The position numbers were made by a program, and so were the translations under genes. From Flavobacteriaceae bacterium (GTDB lineage: Bacteria > Bacteroidota > Bacteroidia > Flavobacteriales > Flavobacteriaceae), in NCBI GenBank assembly GCA_020435885.1, contig JAGQYU010000142.1:1-14764 (forward strand): a stretch of DNA of 14,764 bases. The letters run 5' to 3'. Below, in pieces: positions 6,096 through 13,303 of the stretch (its first letter is position 1; every line of letters begins with the position of its first letter). The notes under the pieces were generated by a model. That model saw nothing but the letters and a program-made list of their open reading frames with translations. It was not told where the DNA came from and did no database searches.

Positions 6096-6245
6096 TTATT
6101 TTTTTAAAAAATCGTCAACTAGGGTTGGATCCATAACTGATTCAACAAAAGTATAAGCTCCAGTTTTAGGAGACTTTACCATTTTAATGGCTTTTGTTAA
6201 TCTTTTTGAGCCTGTTTGTAAGGATGCTACTGCTTTCTTTGCCAT
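6096..6245 (-). CDS. DUF4295 family small basic protein
   Basis: A 49-residue protein from ATG 6245 to TAA 6098-6096. It begins MAKKAVASLQTGSKRLTKAI and continues through KMVKSPKTGAYTFVESVM to an acidic DPTLVDDFLKK end. This matches, in length and throughout, the DUF4295 family, a Bacteroidota-restricted protein of about 50 residues encoded directly after rpmG. The strongly basic first half and the ribosomal-protein neighbours suggest it is a ribosome-associated or ribosomal protein, but this is inference from family context. It lies 41 nt after the rpmG stop with no promoter visible between, so it is probably cotranscribed with rpmB and rpmG, and a terminator follows. Confidence 0.93.
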   Translation of the reverse strand: MAKKAVASLQTGSKRLTKAIKMVKSPKTGAYTFVESVMDPTLVDDFLKK

Positions 6246-6286
6246 GATCTTAGACGTTATCTGAAATTTTCCTAGAAAATTTCGAA

Positions 6287-6472
6287 TTATTTAATTTCTT
6301 TATGAACAGTCATTCTCTTTAAGATAGGATTGAATTTTTTCAATTCCATTCTGTCTGGAGTATTCTTTTTATTCTTAGTTGTAATATATCTAGAAGTACC
6401 TGGCATTCCACTTTCTTTGTGCTCAGTACATTCTAAAATAACCTGAATTCTATTTCCTTTACTTTTTGCCAT
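6287..6472 (-). CDS. rpmG: 50S ribosomal protein L33
   Basis: 61 residues, a large-subunit ribosomal protein near the E site. It shows the L33 pattern NRIQVILECTEH (7-18), then SRYITTKNKKNTPDRMELKKF and a NPILKRMTVHKEIK end. Only one cysteine (Cys15) is present, so this is the zinc-independent form lacking the two CxxC pairs. The gap from the rpmB stop to the rpmG start is 8 nt, so the two are cotranscribed from the promoter at 6762-6792. Confidence 0.97.
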   Translation of the reverse strand: MAKSKGNRIQVILECTEHKESGMPGTSRYITTKNKKNTPDRMELKKFNPILKRMTVHKEIK

Positions 6473-6480
6473 TGTACTAT

Positions 6481-6720
6481 TTATTTAGTATAAAAGCCTT
6501 TCTCCTTAGCTTCTTTAAGCATGGCAGAAATACCTTTTTTGTTGATACTTTTTAATGCCGAAGTTGATATCTTCAATGTAATCCATCTATCTTCTTCAGG
6601 AATGTAAAAACGCTTCTTAATTAAGTTAGCGTCAAACTTTCTTTTGGTTTTGTTCATAGCATGGGAAACATTGTTTCCAACCATGGCTTTTTTCCCCGTT
6701 AACTCACAAACTCTTGACAT
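6481..6720 (-). CDS. rpmB: 50S ribosomal protein L28
   Basis: 79 residues, the usual length for this large-subunit protein. Diagnostic features are the N-terminal SRVCELTGKKAMVGNNVSHA (2-21) followed by NKTKRKFDANL and the C-terminal STSALKSINKKGI. Only one cysteine (Cys5) is present, which marks the zinc-free form. It is the first gene of the rpmB-rpmG-DUF4295 operon, with a consensus promoter about 40 nt upstream that overlaps the end of cinA. Confidence 0.97.
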   Translation of the reverse strand: MSRVCELTGKKAMVGNNVSHAMNKTKRKFDANLIKKRFYIPEEDRWITLKISTSALKSINKKGISAMLKEAKEKGFYTK

Positions 6721-6761
6721 TTTTTAAATCTTTAAATTTCTTGTTTCGAAAAATCAGGGGG

Positions 6762-6792
6762 CAAAAATAGCAACTTTTTATTCAATTAGCAA
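6762..6792 (-). promoter_or_regulatory. Promoter of the rpmB-rpmG-DUF4295 operon
   Basis: On the minus strand a TTG (6792-6790) is followed after 20 nt by TATTTTTG (6769-6762), an exact match to the Bacteroidota TTG / TAnnTTTG pair with normal spacing. The -33 element lies inside the last codons of cinA. The rpmB ATG is at 6720, giving a leader of roughly 35 nt. Confidence 0.75.
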
Positions 6793-8049
6793 ACTATTTT
6801 TATTGTTTTTTAGCAATTCTTTATTTAAAAGTTCCAGAGCCTTATTAGTTGCTCTTTGAATAACTTTTTCTCTTGGTTGTCCGAAGTTAAATTCTTCTAC
6901 AAAAGTTTCTGATGGTGTAGCAATGGCAATAAATACAACCCCAACGGACTTATCTGTTTTATCTTTTGTAGGGCCTGCATTGCCGGTTATAGAAATAGCA
7001 TAATCTGTTTTGAACAATTTCTGAACTCCTTTGGCCATTTCTAAAGCTACTTCAGCACTTACAACACTATTTTTTTCAATAGCAGTCTTGGAAACACCAA
7101 TGAAATCCGTTTTTATCCTTTCATTATAACTAACCACAGAACCTATAAAATAATTAGAAGCACCCGGAACAGACGTAATTGCCGCCGATACAGCACCTCC
7201 GGTACAGCTTTCAGCTATTGAAAGTGTGGCATTATTTGCCTTGAGCAACTTACCCACAGAAGATTCTAATGTTTCCTCATCATCAAAACCAATAAAAACA
7301 TCTTCAATAATAGGTATAAGCTTTTTAACCTGTTCATTCATTTCGGTTAGCACCAAATCTTTATCTTCTGCCTTGGCGGATAAACGCAGCCTAACTTTAC
7401 CGAAATTAGGTAAATAGGCCAGTTTTATAAAACTTGGCAATTCTTTTTCAAAACCATCCAACCGATCAGCAAGGGAACTCTCCCCTAAACCATAGGTCAT
7501 TAATGTTTTGTGCAGAATAAAAGGAAAGTGGTATTTATCTCTTAATTTTGGTATTACCTCTTTATGCAACAGCGCTTTCATTTCAAAAGGAACTCCCGGC
7601 AAGGAAACAAAAACTTTTCCGTTCCTTTCTAACCACATTCCAGGGGCGGTTCCATATTTATTAAACAAAACTGTTGCCTTGGAAGGAACCATTGCCTGAC
7701 CTAAATTCAATGCAGACATTGGTTTTTTAACGTAATTTTTGAAAATATCTTCAACATGGGTCATTACTTTCTCATCTTTAACTAAAATATCCCCAAAATA
7801 TTCAGCAATAGTATGTTTGGTGATATCGTCTTTTGTAGGGCCTAATCCACCCGTAATTATGATAATTTCAGCATTTTCCTCAGCTTCTTTAAATGCTTTT
7901 AAAATATGTTCTCTATCGTCTTGAACCGAAGTAATTTGATACACAGAAACACCGATCTTATTCAACTCTTTACTGATAAAAGCCGAATTAGTATCAACTA
8001 CCTGACCTATTAAAATTTCATCGCCAATGGTAATAATTTCTGCGTTCAA
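6778..8049 (-). CDS. cinA: CinA: NMN amidohydrolase / competence-damage-inducible protein
   Basis: 423 residues, full length for a two-domain CinA. The N-terminal MoCF/COG1058 domain (about 1-170) has IGDEILIGQVVDTN (8-21), ITGGLGPTKDD (65-75) and SLPGVPFEM (149-157). This domain is linked in other bacteria to ADP-ribose pyrophosphatase activity. The C-terminal PncC-type domain (about 260-415) has ESCTGG (280-285) with the likely nucleophile Ser281, VSYNE (306-310) and TGNAGPT (355-361). It deamidates nicotinamide mononucleotide in NAD salvage. Part of the family was named for competence, but a role in DNA uptake here cannot be judged. The start lies 5 nt after the stop of the FAH-family gene, implying cotranscription and coupled translation. 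Confidence 0.96.
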   Translation of the reverse strand: MNAEIITIGDEILIGQVVDTNSAFISKELNKIGVSVYQITSVQDDREHILKAFKEAEENAEIIIITGGLGPTKDDITKHTIAEYFGDILVKDEKVMTHVEDIFKNYVKKPMSALNLGQAMVPSKATVLFNKYGTAPGMWLERNGKVFVSLPGVPFEMKALLHKEVIPKLRDKYHFPFILHKTLMTYGLGESSLADRLDGFEKELPSFIKLAYLPNFGKVRLRLSAKAEDKDLVLTEMNEQVKKLIPIIEDVFIGFDDEETLESSVGKLLKANNATLSIAESCTGGAVSAAITSVPGASNYFIGSVVSYNERIKTDFIGVSKTAIEKNSVVSAEVALEMAKGVQKLFKTDYAISITGNAGPTKDKTDKSVGVVFIAIATPSETFVEEFNFGQPREKVIQRATNKALELLNKELLKNNKNSLLIE

Positions 8050-8054
8050 CGTAA

Positions 8055-8663
8055 TTATTTTATCTTAATGTTAAAAGCTTCTATGCCGTTAATTGTTCCT
8101 GTAAGCACATCATTTTCTTCAACTTTACCAACTCCGGCTGGCGTTCCTGTAAAAATAATATCTCCTTTTTTTAGCGTAAAGAATTGCGACACATACGCTA
8201 TCAGTTCATCAATTTTCCAAAGCATGGCCGCCGTATTTCCGTCTTGAACAACTACATCATTCTTTGTTAGTTTAAATTCCAAATTAGATAAATCGAATTG
8301 AGTTTTTGGGAAAAACTCGCCAACAACTGCGCTTCCATCAAAAGCTTTTGCTTTTTCCCAAGGCAACCCTTTCTCTTTGCATTTATCTTGAACATCTCTA
8401 GCAGTAAAATCTATCCCTAATCCAATCTCATCATAATATTTATGGGCAAATTTTTCCTCAATGTACTTCCCTACTTTATCAATCTTTACCAAAACCTCTA
8501 CTTCATAATGAATATTATTAGAAAACGGAGGAATGAAAAAAGGCATTTTTTTAGGTAAAATAGCCGAATCCGGTTTTAAAAAAATGACAGGGTTTTCTGG
8601 TTTTTCATTGGCTAATTCCTCTATGTGCTTGGCATAATTACGGCCTATACAAATTATTTTCAT
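8055..8663 (-). CDS. Fumarylacetoacetate hydrolase family protein (FAHD1/YcgM-like acylpyruvase or oxaloacetate decarboxylase)
   Basis: 202 residues, the compact single-domain form of the family. The start motif IICIGRNYAKHIEEL is typical of FAHD1/YcgM proteins. The divalent metal site is formed by Glu54 and Glu56 in HYEVEV and Asp85 in GLGIDFTARD. The likely catalytic lysine is Lys105 in PWEKAKAFD, and TGTPAGVG (172-179) closes the active site. Relatives cleave acylpyruvates (C-C bond hydrolysis) or decarboxylate oxaloacetate; the exact substrate cannot be read from sequence. The ATG lies 3 nt after the stop of the interrupted gene upstream, and cinA follows after 5 nt, so it sits inside a tight menB-led operon. 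Confidence 0.93.
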   Translation of the reverse strand: MKIICIGRNYAKHIEELANEKPENPVIFLKPDSAILPKKMPFFIPPFSNNIHYEVEVLVKIDKVGKYIEEKFAHKYYDEIGLGIDFTARDVQDKCKEKGLPWEKAKAFDGSAVVGEFFPKTQFDLSNLEFKLTKNDVVVQDGNTAAMLWKIDELIAYVSQFFTLKKGDIIFTGTPAGVGKVEENDVLTGTINGIEAFNIKIK

Positions 8664-8666
8664 AAT

Positions 8667-8963
8667 TCACTTATTGATTTTTTTTAAAATGATCTTTAAG
8701 ACTTCTTTATTTGAGTCATTAATTGAAATCTCTTCATTTAAACAACTACGCATAGCAATTTTTTCTCCTTTTGTATATAAATCAAATTTATCTTCTATTT
8801 TTAATTTCGCCTTTAAAAATGGATCATAATACTTTTCAAGCTAGCTTTTTGGTGCTTCATGCCAATTTTCATTTTCTTTTACTACAAAATCAATTCTTTT
8901 TGTTAATAGTTCGACCAAAATTTTCTTTTCAAAATCCGAAAACTTTATTGTTTTAGTTCTCAT
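8667..8963 (-). pseudogene. Small gene of unknown function interrupted by an in-frame TAG
   Basis: On the minus strand an ATG at 8963-8961, one base after the menB stop, opens a frame that stays coding-like for 98 codons to TGA at 8669-8667, except for one amber codon at 8843-8841 (codon 41). Before it the product reads MRTKTIKFSDFEKKILVELL, ending NENWHEAPKS. After it the same frame continues LEKYYDPFLKAK and ends VLKIILKKINK. There is no frameshift, and the spacing to both neighbours (1 nt and 3 nt) is that of intact operon genes. The simplest reading is a recent nonsense mutation (from TGG, CAG, GAG, AAG or similar) or a base error. Suppression or readthrough is possible but not indicated. 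The short 40-residue product could still be made. I do not recognise the family: a soluble, charged, helical protein of about 98 residues. Confidence 0.7.
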
Positions 8964-8964
8964 T

Positions 8965-9804
8965 TTATGGTATCCATTTTTTTTCAAAATTCGGTTTTCG
9001 CTTTTCTAAAAAGGCATTTCTACCCTCTTTGGCTTCATCGGTCATGTAGGCTAAACGAGTTGCTTCACCTGCAAAAACCTGTTGCCCAACCATACCATCG
9101 TCTGTAAGATTCATGGCAAATTTCAGCATTTTTATGGATGTTGGTGATTTTGCTAAAATTTCCTGAGCCCACTCATATGCAGTATCTTCTAACTTATCAT
9201 GTGGAATAACAGCATTGACCATACCCATTTCAAACGCTTCTTGAGCGGAGTAATTTCTTCCTAAAAAGAAAATCTCTCTTGCCTTTTTTTGCCCCACCAT
9301 TTTGGCTAAATAAGCCGAACCATAACCACCATCAAAACTGGTAACATCGGCATCTGTTTGTTTAAAAATTGCGTGCTCTTTGCTAGCCAGTGTAAGATCG
9401 CAAACTACATGCAGACTATGCCCACCACCAACAGCCCATCCGGGAACAACCGCAATAACAACCTTTGGCATAAAGCGAATTAACCGTTGTACTTCTAGAA
9501 TATTAAGCCTGTGGTAACCATCCTCACCTACATATCCTTGATGTCCGCGAGCCTTTTGATCTCCACCGCTACAAAAAGACCAAATACCATCTTTTGTTGA
9601 AGGGCCTTCGGCTGAAAGTAATACTACTCCGATGCTTGTGTCTTCATTCGCATCATAAAAGGCATCATACAATTCAGATGTGGTTTTTGGCCTAAAAGCA
9701 TTGCGCACATTTGACCTATTAAAAGCTATTCTGGCAACACCATTACACTTCTTATAGGTAATATCTTCATATTTTTTTACAGTTTTCCACTCAATCTGTA
9801 TCAT
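8965..9804 (-). CDS. menB: 1,4-dihydroxy-2-naphthoyl-CoA synthase MenB
   Basis: 279 residues. MenB is a crotonase-fold enzyme that closes the second ring of menaquinone from o-succinylbenzoyl-CoA. The N-terminus KYEDITYKKCNGVARIAFNR and RNAFRPKTTSEL are hallmark MenB sequences. SGGDQ (79-83) and AVGGGHS (124-130) form the CoA-binding and oxyanion-hole regions. SFDGG (156-160) carries the aspartate equivalent to E. coli Asp163 (Asp158 here), and Tyr253 matches the C-terminal catalytic Tyr. The stretch QTDADV has Asp151 where the bicarbonate-dependent E. coli enzyme has Gly156, so this is the bicarbonate-independent type seen in Mycobacterium. It is the first gene of a leftward operon with the interrupted small gene, the FAH gene and cinA, and is divergent from the esterase-like gene. 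Confidence 0.98.
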   Translation of the reverse strand: MIQIEWKTVKKYEDITYKKCNGVARIAFNRSNVRNAFRPKTTSELYDAFYDANEDTSIGVVLLSAEGPSTKDGIWSFCSGGDQKARGHQGYVGEDGYHRLNILEVQRLIRFMPKVVIAVVPGWAVGGGHSLHVVCDLTLASKEHAIFKQTDADVTSFDGGYGSAYLAKMVGQKKAREIFFLGRNYSAQEAFEMGMVNAVIPHDKLEDTAYEWAQEILAKSPTSIKMLKFAMNLTDDGMVGQQVFAGEATRLAYMTDEAKEGRNAFLEKRKPNFEKKWIP

Positions 9805-9847
9805 ATTTTACAATTTAATTCGTTTGTAAAGATATGATTTAAGGAAA

Positions 9848-9866
9848 TGACTTAAAAAATAAGTCA
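9848..9866. repeat. 7-bp inverted repeat between menB and the esterase-like gene
   Basis: TGACTTA (9848-9854) and TAAGTCA (9860-9866) are perfect inverted repeats around AAAAA. They lie in the 90-nt divergent region, 29 nt before the esterase-like ATG and 44 nt before the menB start. This could be an operator for a dimeric regulator or a hairpin in a leader. No clear TAnnTTTG promoter was found on either strand here. Confidence 0.45.
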
Positions 9867-9894
9867 GTTAAAAACGAAAAAATTGTTATTAAAT

Positions 9895-11151
9895 ATGAAA
9901 AAACTGAGTGTAGTACTTTTTTTATTTCTAATTACAACGCTATCATTTGCACAAAATGTGATTACCGAAACTTTCAATTCAAGAGAGTTAAGCGGTGAAC
10001 TAAATAGCGAAAGAATTTTAAAAATTTATGTTCCGGAATCTTATCTAGTTGATTCTACCAGAGTGTATCCTTTGGCAATTGTACTAGATGCCGAACATCT
10101 TTTTGATATTTATGTGGCAAATTCTAAGTTATTTGCACTAAATGATATGGCTCCAGAACAAATTGTTGTGGGAGTTTATCAAAACCAAAAAGACGAACGC
10201 AGAACTGATTGCGAAGTAGATGCCAATAGTATGCTTACAGAAAGTAGCTCTAAATTTTATAGATTTATACGTAATGAGCTTATAAGACATGTTGAAGATA
10301 ATTACAGAATATCTCCTTTTAAAACTGTTGTTGGAAATACAATGACCGCTAATTTCATCAACTATTTTTTAATTGAGAGTGACCCTATATTTAATGCTTA
10401 TATCAATATAAATCCATCATTTGCACCCGATATTGCAGATCTTCTTAGAGGGAAAATACCTTCTTTAAATACAAATACGTATTACTATCTGAACAATGGA
10501 AAATACAATGGCACTAAAAAGCATGAATTTATTGAAAGCGTATATTATTTATTGAAAAATTTTGAGAATGAGAACTTTAAATATAAGTATGACACTTTTG
10601 ACACTTCTACAAAAATATCTTCTATCGGACAAGCCATTTCTGGGGCTTTTGCCCATATTTTTGAAATGTACTCTCCAATAACCAAAGAAGAATTTGATAC
10701 TAACATTGCTGAATTAAGCCCATCAGAAGCTATTGAATATCTTGAGAAAAAATATGTAGAAATTCAATACCAGTTCGGAGCAAACATTAAAATAAGACAA
10801 CGTGATATTTTTGCCATTGAGCCTATCATTCTCGATAAAGAAGATGGTATTTACTTAGAGGAATTTGGTAAAATGATCAACAGGCTATATCCTGAATCTC
10901 CTATAGGTGATTATTATATAGGTCAATATTATGAAACCGGTAATGATCTTAAAAAAGCACTGAAATATTACAAGAATGGCTATGCCAAAATATCTTCTGA
11001 AGATCCAAATGCAGACGGCTATTATCAAAATGTAGAAAGAATCTTAGCAAAACAAAAAAGCCTTAAAGTAGGTTTAGAAGAAGAAGTAATTGATGAAAAT
11101 TCCGAAACCGAAGAAATAATTGAAGAAGGCGGAAGCGGGGATAGAAACTAA
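9895..11151 (+). CDS. Exported esterase-fold protein lacking the catalytic serine, with TPR-like C-terminus
   Basis: I place the start at ATG 9895, giving 418 residues; an in-frame TTG at 9883 is less likely. Residues 1-19 are a signal peptide (LITTLSFA-QN). The N-terminal part has the plan of putative esterases (PF00756 type): RILKIYVPESY (40-50), YPLAIVLDAEHLF (58-70), IVVGVYQN, RRTDCE, and KFYRFIRNELIRHVEDNYR (120-138) just before the nucleophile elbow. The elbow reads VVGNTMT (145-151) where active members have G-x-S-x-G, so Ser is Thr149 and the last Gly is Thr151. It may therefore be a non-catalytic binding protein. Residues about 336-366 (GDYYIGQYYETGNDLKKALKYYKNG) look like a TPR/Sel1-type repeat. 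The tail is very acidic and ends EEGGSGDRN. It is divergent from menB and shares a terminator with the convergent DUF2853 gene. Confidence 0.8.
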   Translation: MKKLSVVLFLFLITTLSFAQNVITETFNSRELSGELNSERILKIYVPESYLVDSTRVYPLAIVLDAEHLFDIYVANSKLFALNDMAPEQIVVGVYQNQKDERRTDCEVDANSMLTESSSKFYRFIRNELIRHVEDNYRISPFKTVVGNTMTANFINYFLIESDPIFNAYININPSFAPDIADLLRGKIPSLNTNTYYYLNNGKYNGTKKHEFIESVYYLLKNFENENFKYKYDTFDTSTKISSIGQAISGAFAHIFEMYSPITKEEFDTNIAELSPSEAIEYLEKKYVEIQYQFGANIKIRQRDIFAIEPIILDKEDGIYLEEFGKMINRLYPESPIGDYYIGQYYETGNDLKKALKYYKNGYAKISSEDPNADGYYQNVERILAKQKSLKVGLEEEVIDENSETEEIIEEGGSGDRN

Positions 11152-11157
11152 AAAAAC

Positions 11158-11188
11158 AAAAAAGCTACTGAAATCAGTAGCTTTTTTT
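11158..11188. terminator. Bidirectional terminator
   Basis: AAAAAAGCTACTG (11158-11170) and CAGTAGCTTTTTT (11175-11187) form a 13-bp stem with an AAAT loop. The A-run on the left and T-run on the right give a T-tract on both strands. It lies 6 nt after the stop of the esterase-like gene and 21 nt after the DUF2853 stop on the other strand, so it serves both convergent genes. Confidence 0.92.
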
Positions 11189-11208
11189 ATACAATACGTT
11201 AAAGAATT

Positions 11209-11550
11209 CTATTTGTAAACTGATTCTTTTCCAAACTCTTTACAAAGCAGATAGTAAAATATCGCTCTGTATTTATTTTTGTTAGAACTACCTAATTTTT
11301 CGCAAACCTTTGCGATTGCTTTATCTAATTCAGGTCCGTTTTTCAGTCCTAATTTTTTTATTAAGTAGTTATTTTTAACTGTATCCAACTCATCTTGGTT
11401 TGTGCAGGAAACTGTGGCCGAATCTCTGTTATAAATTGAAGGACCGCAACCAATAGTTACTTTTGTTAGCAGATTCATATCTGCGGTTACATTACATTTT
11501 TCTTTTAGCTCTTTAGCATACAATGTAATAAGTTCGTCTCTTTTACTCAT
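11209..11550 (-). CDS. DUF2853 family protein
   Basis: 113 residues, full length for the family. It shows the conserved DUF2853 features: MSKRDELI at the start, LLTKVTIGCGPSIYNRDSATVSC (27-49), LDTVKNNYLIKKLGL (55-69), and NKYRAIFYYLLCKEFGKES near the end. The protein is small, soluble and without a signal peptide. The family has no assigned biochemical function that I know of. It lies about 100 nt downstream of menD on the same strand; that gap is AT-rich and contains TATATTTTG, one base longer than a -7 element, so it may have its own weak promoter. It ends at the bidirectional terminator at 11158-11188. Confidence 0.93.
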   Translation of the reverse strand: MSKRDELITLYAKELKEKCNVTADMNLLTKVTIGCGPSIYNRDSATVSCTNQDELDTVKNNYLIKKLGLKNGPELDKAIAKVCEKLGSSNKNKYRAIFYYLLCKEFGKESVYK

Positions 11551-11650
11551 AGGAAATTTTTTTAGGTTAATAGTAAAATTGTTTAATTATTTATAAAGTT
11601 ACAAAATATAAATTGCTGTAAACTGACTTTTAATTAATTAGTTATCAACA

Positions 11651-13303
11651 CTATAATGAACGAAAATATTTTTTCAAAACTTCGCTATCATATTCACTTG
11701 GCGTAAAAATCTCTAACAGTTTAGGTCTATCTCCATCATAAAAAGTTTTTAATTGGTCTTCTAACTCTTGCTCATCAGCTACTGAAGAATATTCTACATG
11801 GTGCATTTTACAAAGTTGCTCAGCTGTAAGACTATGTGGAGCTTCAAAAAAAACAAGTGCATTGGTGCTATCAGGTCCGGGGATAAATCTAAATATATTT
11901 CCACCGTTATTATTGATAAGAATTATCCTAAAATTAGTTTTGATATATTTATTCCAAAGAGCATTGCTATCGTAGAAAAAACTAATATCTCCGCTAATAA
12001 AAACAGTTTGAGCATCACTTACAGACGCAGCACCGATGGCTGTGGAAGTGCATCCATCAATACCACTTGTGCCTCTGTTACAATAAACCTCTATAGAACT
12101 TTTCAAATCAAAAAGTTGTGAATATCTAATTACCGTACTATTTCCCAATTGCAGTTTAATTCCGTTTGGTAAACTCTCAAAAATAGTATCAAATACCTTA
12201 AGATCAGAAAAACTGATATTCTCTAAATACTTTTGATGATTACTATTTCTATCACTTTTAATAGATAACCATGCTTTTTGATAATTACTATCAACTTTTT
12301 TAGTATGGTTTAAAAACTCGCTAAAAAAATCAGTTGGATGTATTTTAAAATGCTTTGTTAAACAATGATATGTATCCAACGAAGTCTTAAAATCAATATG
12401 CCAGTGATGGTTCGGCTGAAATTTCCGAAGTATTTGTTTTATCTTCTTAGAAACCACCATACCGCCCAAAGTGATCAAAATATCGGGTTTGAAACTTTCA
12501 CACACTTCATCAGTTAAAGGAAATATCAATTTATCGATACTATTGATAAATTTTGCATGATGTAGATTTGAAGTTGTTTCCGTCAATACCAAAACTGAAT
12601 CATCATTTATAAATGCCGCTAATTGGTTTTCCAACTTTTTATCAGGATAGTGACTTCCTACTAAAATCATTTTTTTACTAGCAGTATTCCACAATTCTGC
12701 AAAAGCAGATAAACCCTCTATATTTAACTGATAATCAGTAGTATAACTATTAGGTTTATCAATCAAAATATTGTCGATAACACCATACATAGGCTCATCA
12801 AAAGGCACATTGATATGAACAGGGCCTTTCCAAGTATTAACCATTTTCAATGCCTCAGAAAGTAGTTTTCGATTAGATTCAGCACTTTCTTCGTTATCCG
12901 TTAAATTGGCGTTGAAAAGACTGTGATTATGAAAAACATGTTCTTGTCGGATGGTTTGTCCGTCACCGATATCAATTAAATGTTTAGGCCTGTCGGCAGA
13001 AATAATCACCAATGGAATATCACTGTAAAAAGCTTCCGCTACAGCAGGGTAATAATTGAGTAAAGCCGATCCGGAAGTACAAACAACCGCGGTTGGTTTG
13101 CGTAATTGCTGAGCAATACCCAACGCAAAAAATGCTGCACTGCGCTCATCAACCACACTATAGCATGTAAATTTTGGGTGATTTGTAAAACCTACCGTAA
13201 AAGGTGCATTTCTGGAACCCGGCGATATTATCACGTGCTCAACTCCATAAGCGGCACAATATTCTATTACCAGTTGAGCCAGCTTCTTATCAGTATAGAT
13301 CAT
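11651..13303 (-). CDS. menD: 2-succinyl-5-enolpyruvyl-6-hydroxy-3-cyclohexene-1-carboxylate synthase MenD
   Basis: 550 residues, a typical MenD length. This thiamine-diphosphate enzyme condenses 2-oxoglutarate-derived succinic semialdehyde with isochorismate, the first committed step of menaquinone synthesis. Motifs: SPGSRNAPF (27-35), catalytic Glu53 in VDERSAAFFALG that activates the cofactor, SADRP (102-106), GDGQTIRQ (113-120), NRGTSGIDG (409-417), and the ThDP/Mg2+ motif GDISFFYDSNALWN (438-451) extending to NNNGGNIF (464-471). The ATG overlaps the TGA of the M28 peptidase gene by four bases (ATGA), so the two are cotranscribed and translationally coupled. menB lies about 2 kb further along on the same strand, beyond the DUF2853 gene and the plus-strand esterase-like gene. 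Confidence 0.98.
   Translation of the reverse strand: MIYTDKKLAQLVIEYCAAYGVEHVIISPGSRNAPFTVGFTNHPKFTCYSVVDERSAAFFALGIAQQLRKPTAVVCTSGSALLNYYPAVAEAFYSDIPLVIISADRPKHLIDIGDGQTIRQEHVFHNHSLFNANLTDNEESAESNRKLLSEALKMVNTWKGPVHINVPFDEPMYGVIDNILIDKPNSYTTDYQLNIEGLSAFAELWNTASKKMILVGSHYPDKKLENQLAAFINDDSVLVLTETTSNLHHAKFINSIDKLIFPLTDEVCESFKPDILITLGGMVVSKKIKQILRKFQPNHHWHIDFKTSLDTYHCLTKHFKIHPTDFFSEFLNHTKKVDSNYQKAWLSIKSDRNSNHQKYLENISFSDLKVFDTIFESLPNGIKLQLGNSTVIRYSQLFDLKSSIEVYCNRGTSGIDGCTSTAIGAASVSDAQTVFISGDISFFYDSNALWNKYIKTNFRIILINNNGGNIFRFIPGPDSTNALVFFEAPHSLTAEQLCKMHHVEYSSVADEQELEDQLKTFYDGDRPKLLEIFTPSEYDSEVLKKYFRSL

Noticed and set aside
8771..8956. Plus-strand 61-codon frame in the menB-FAH gap
   Set aside because: The minus strand in this gap carries the better candidate, a 98-codon frame fitted to both neighbours and broken only by one TAG; the plus frame is its shadow.
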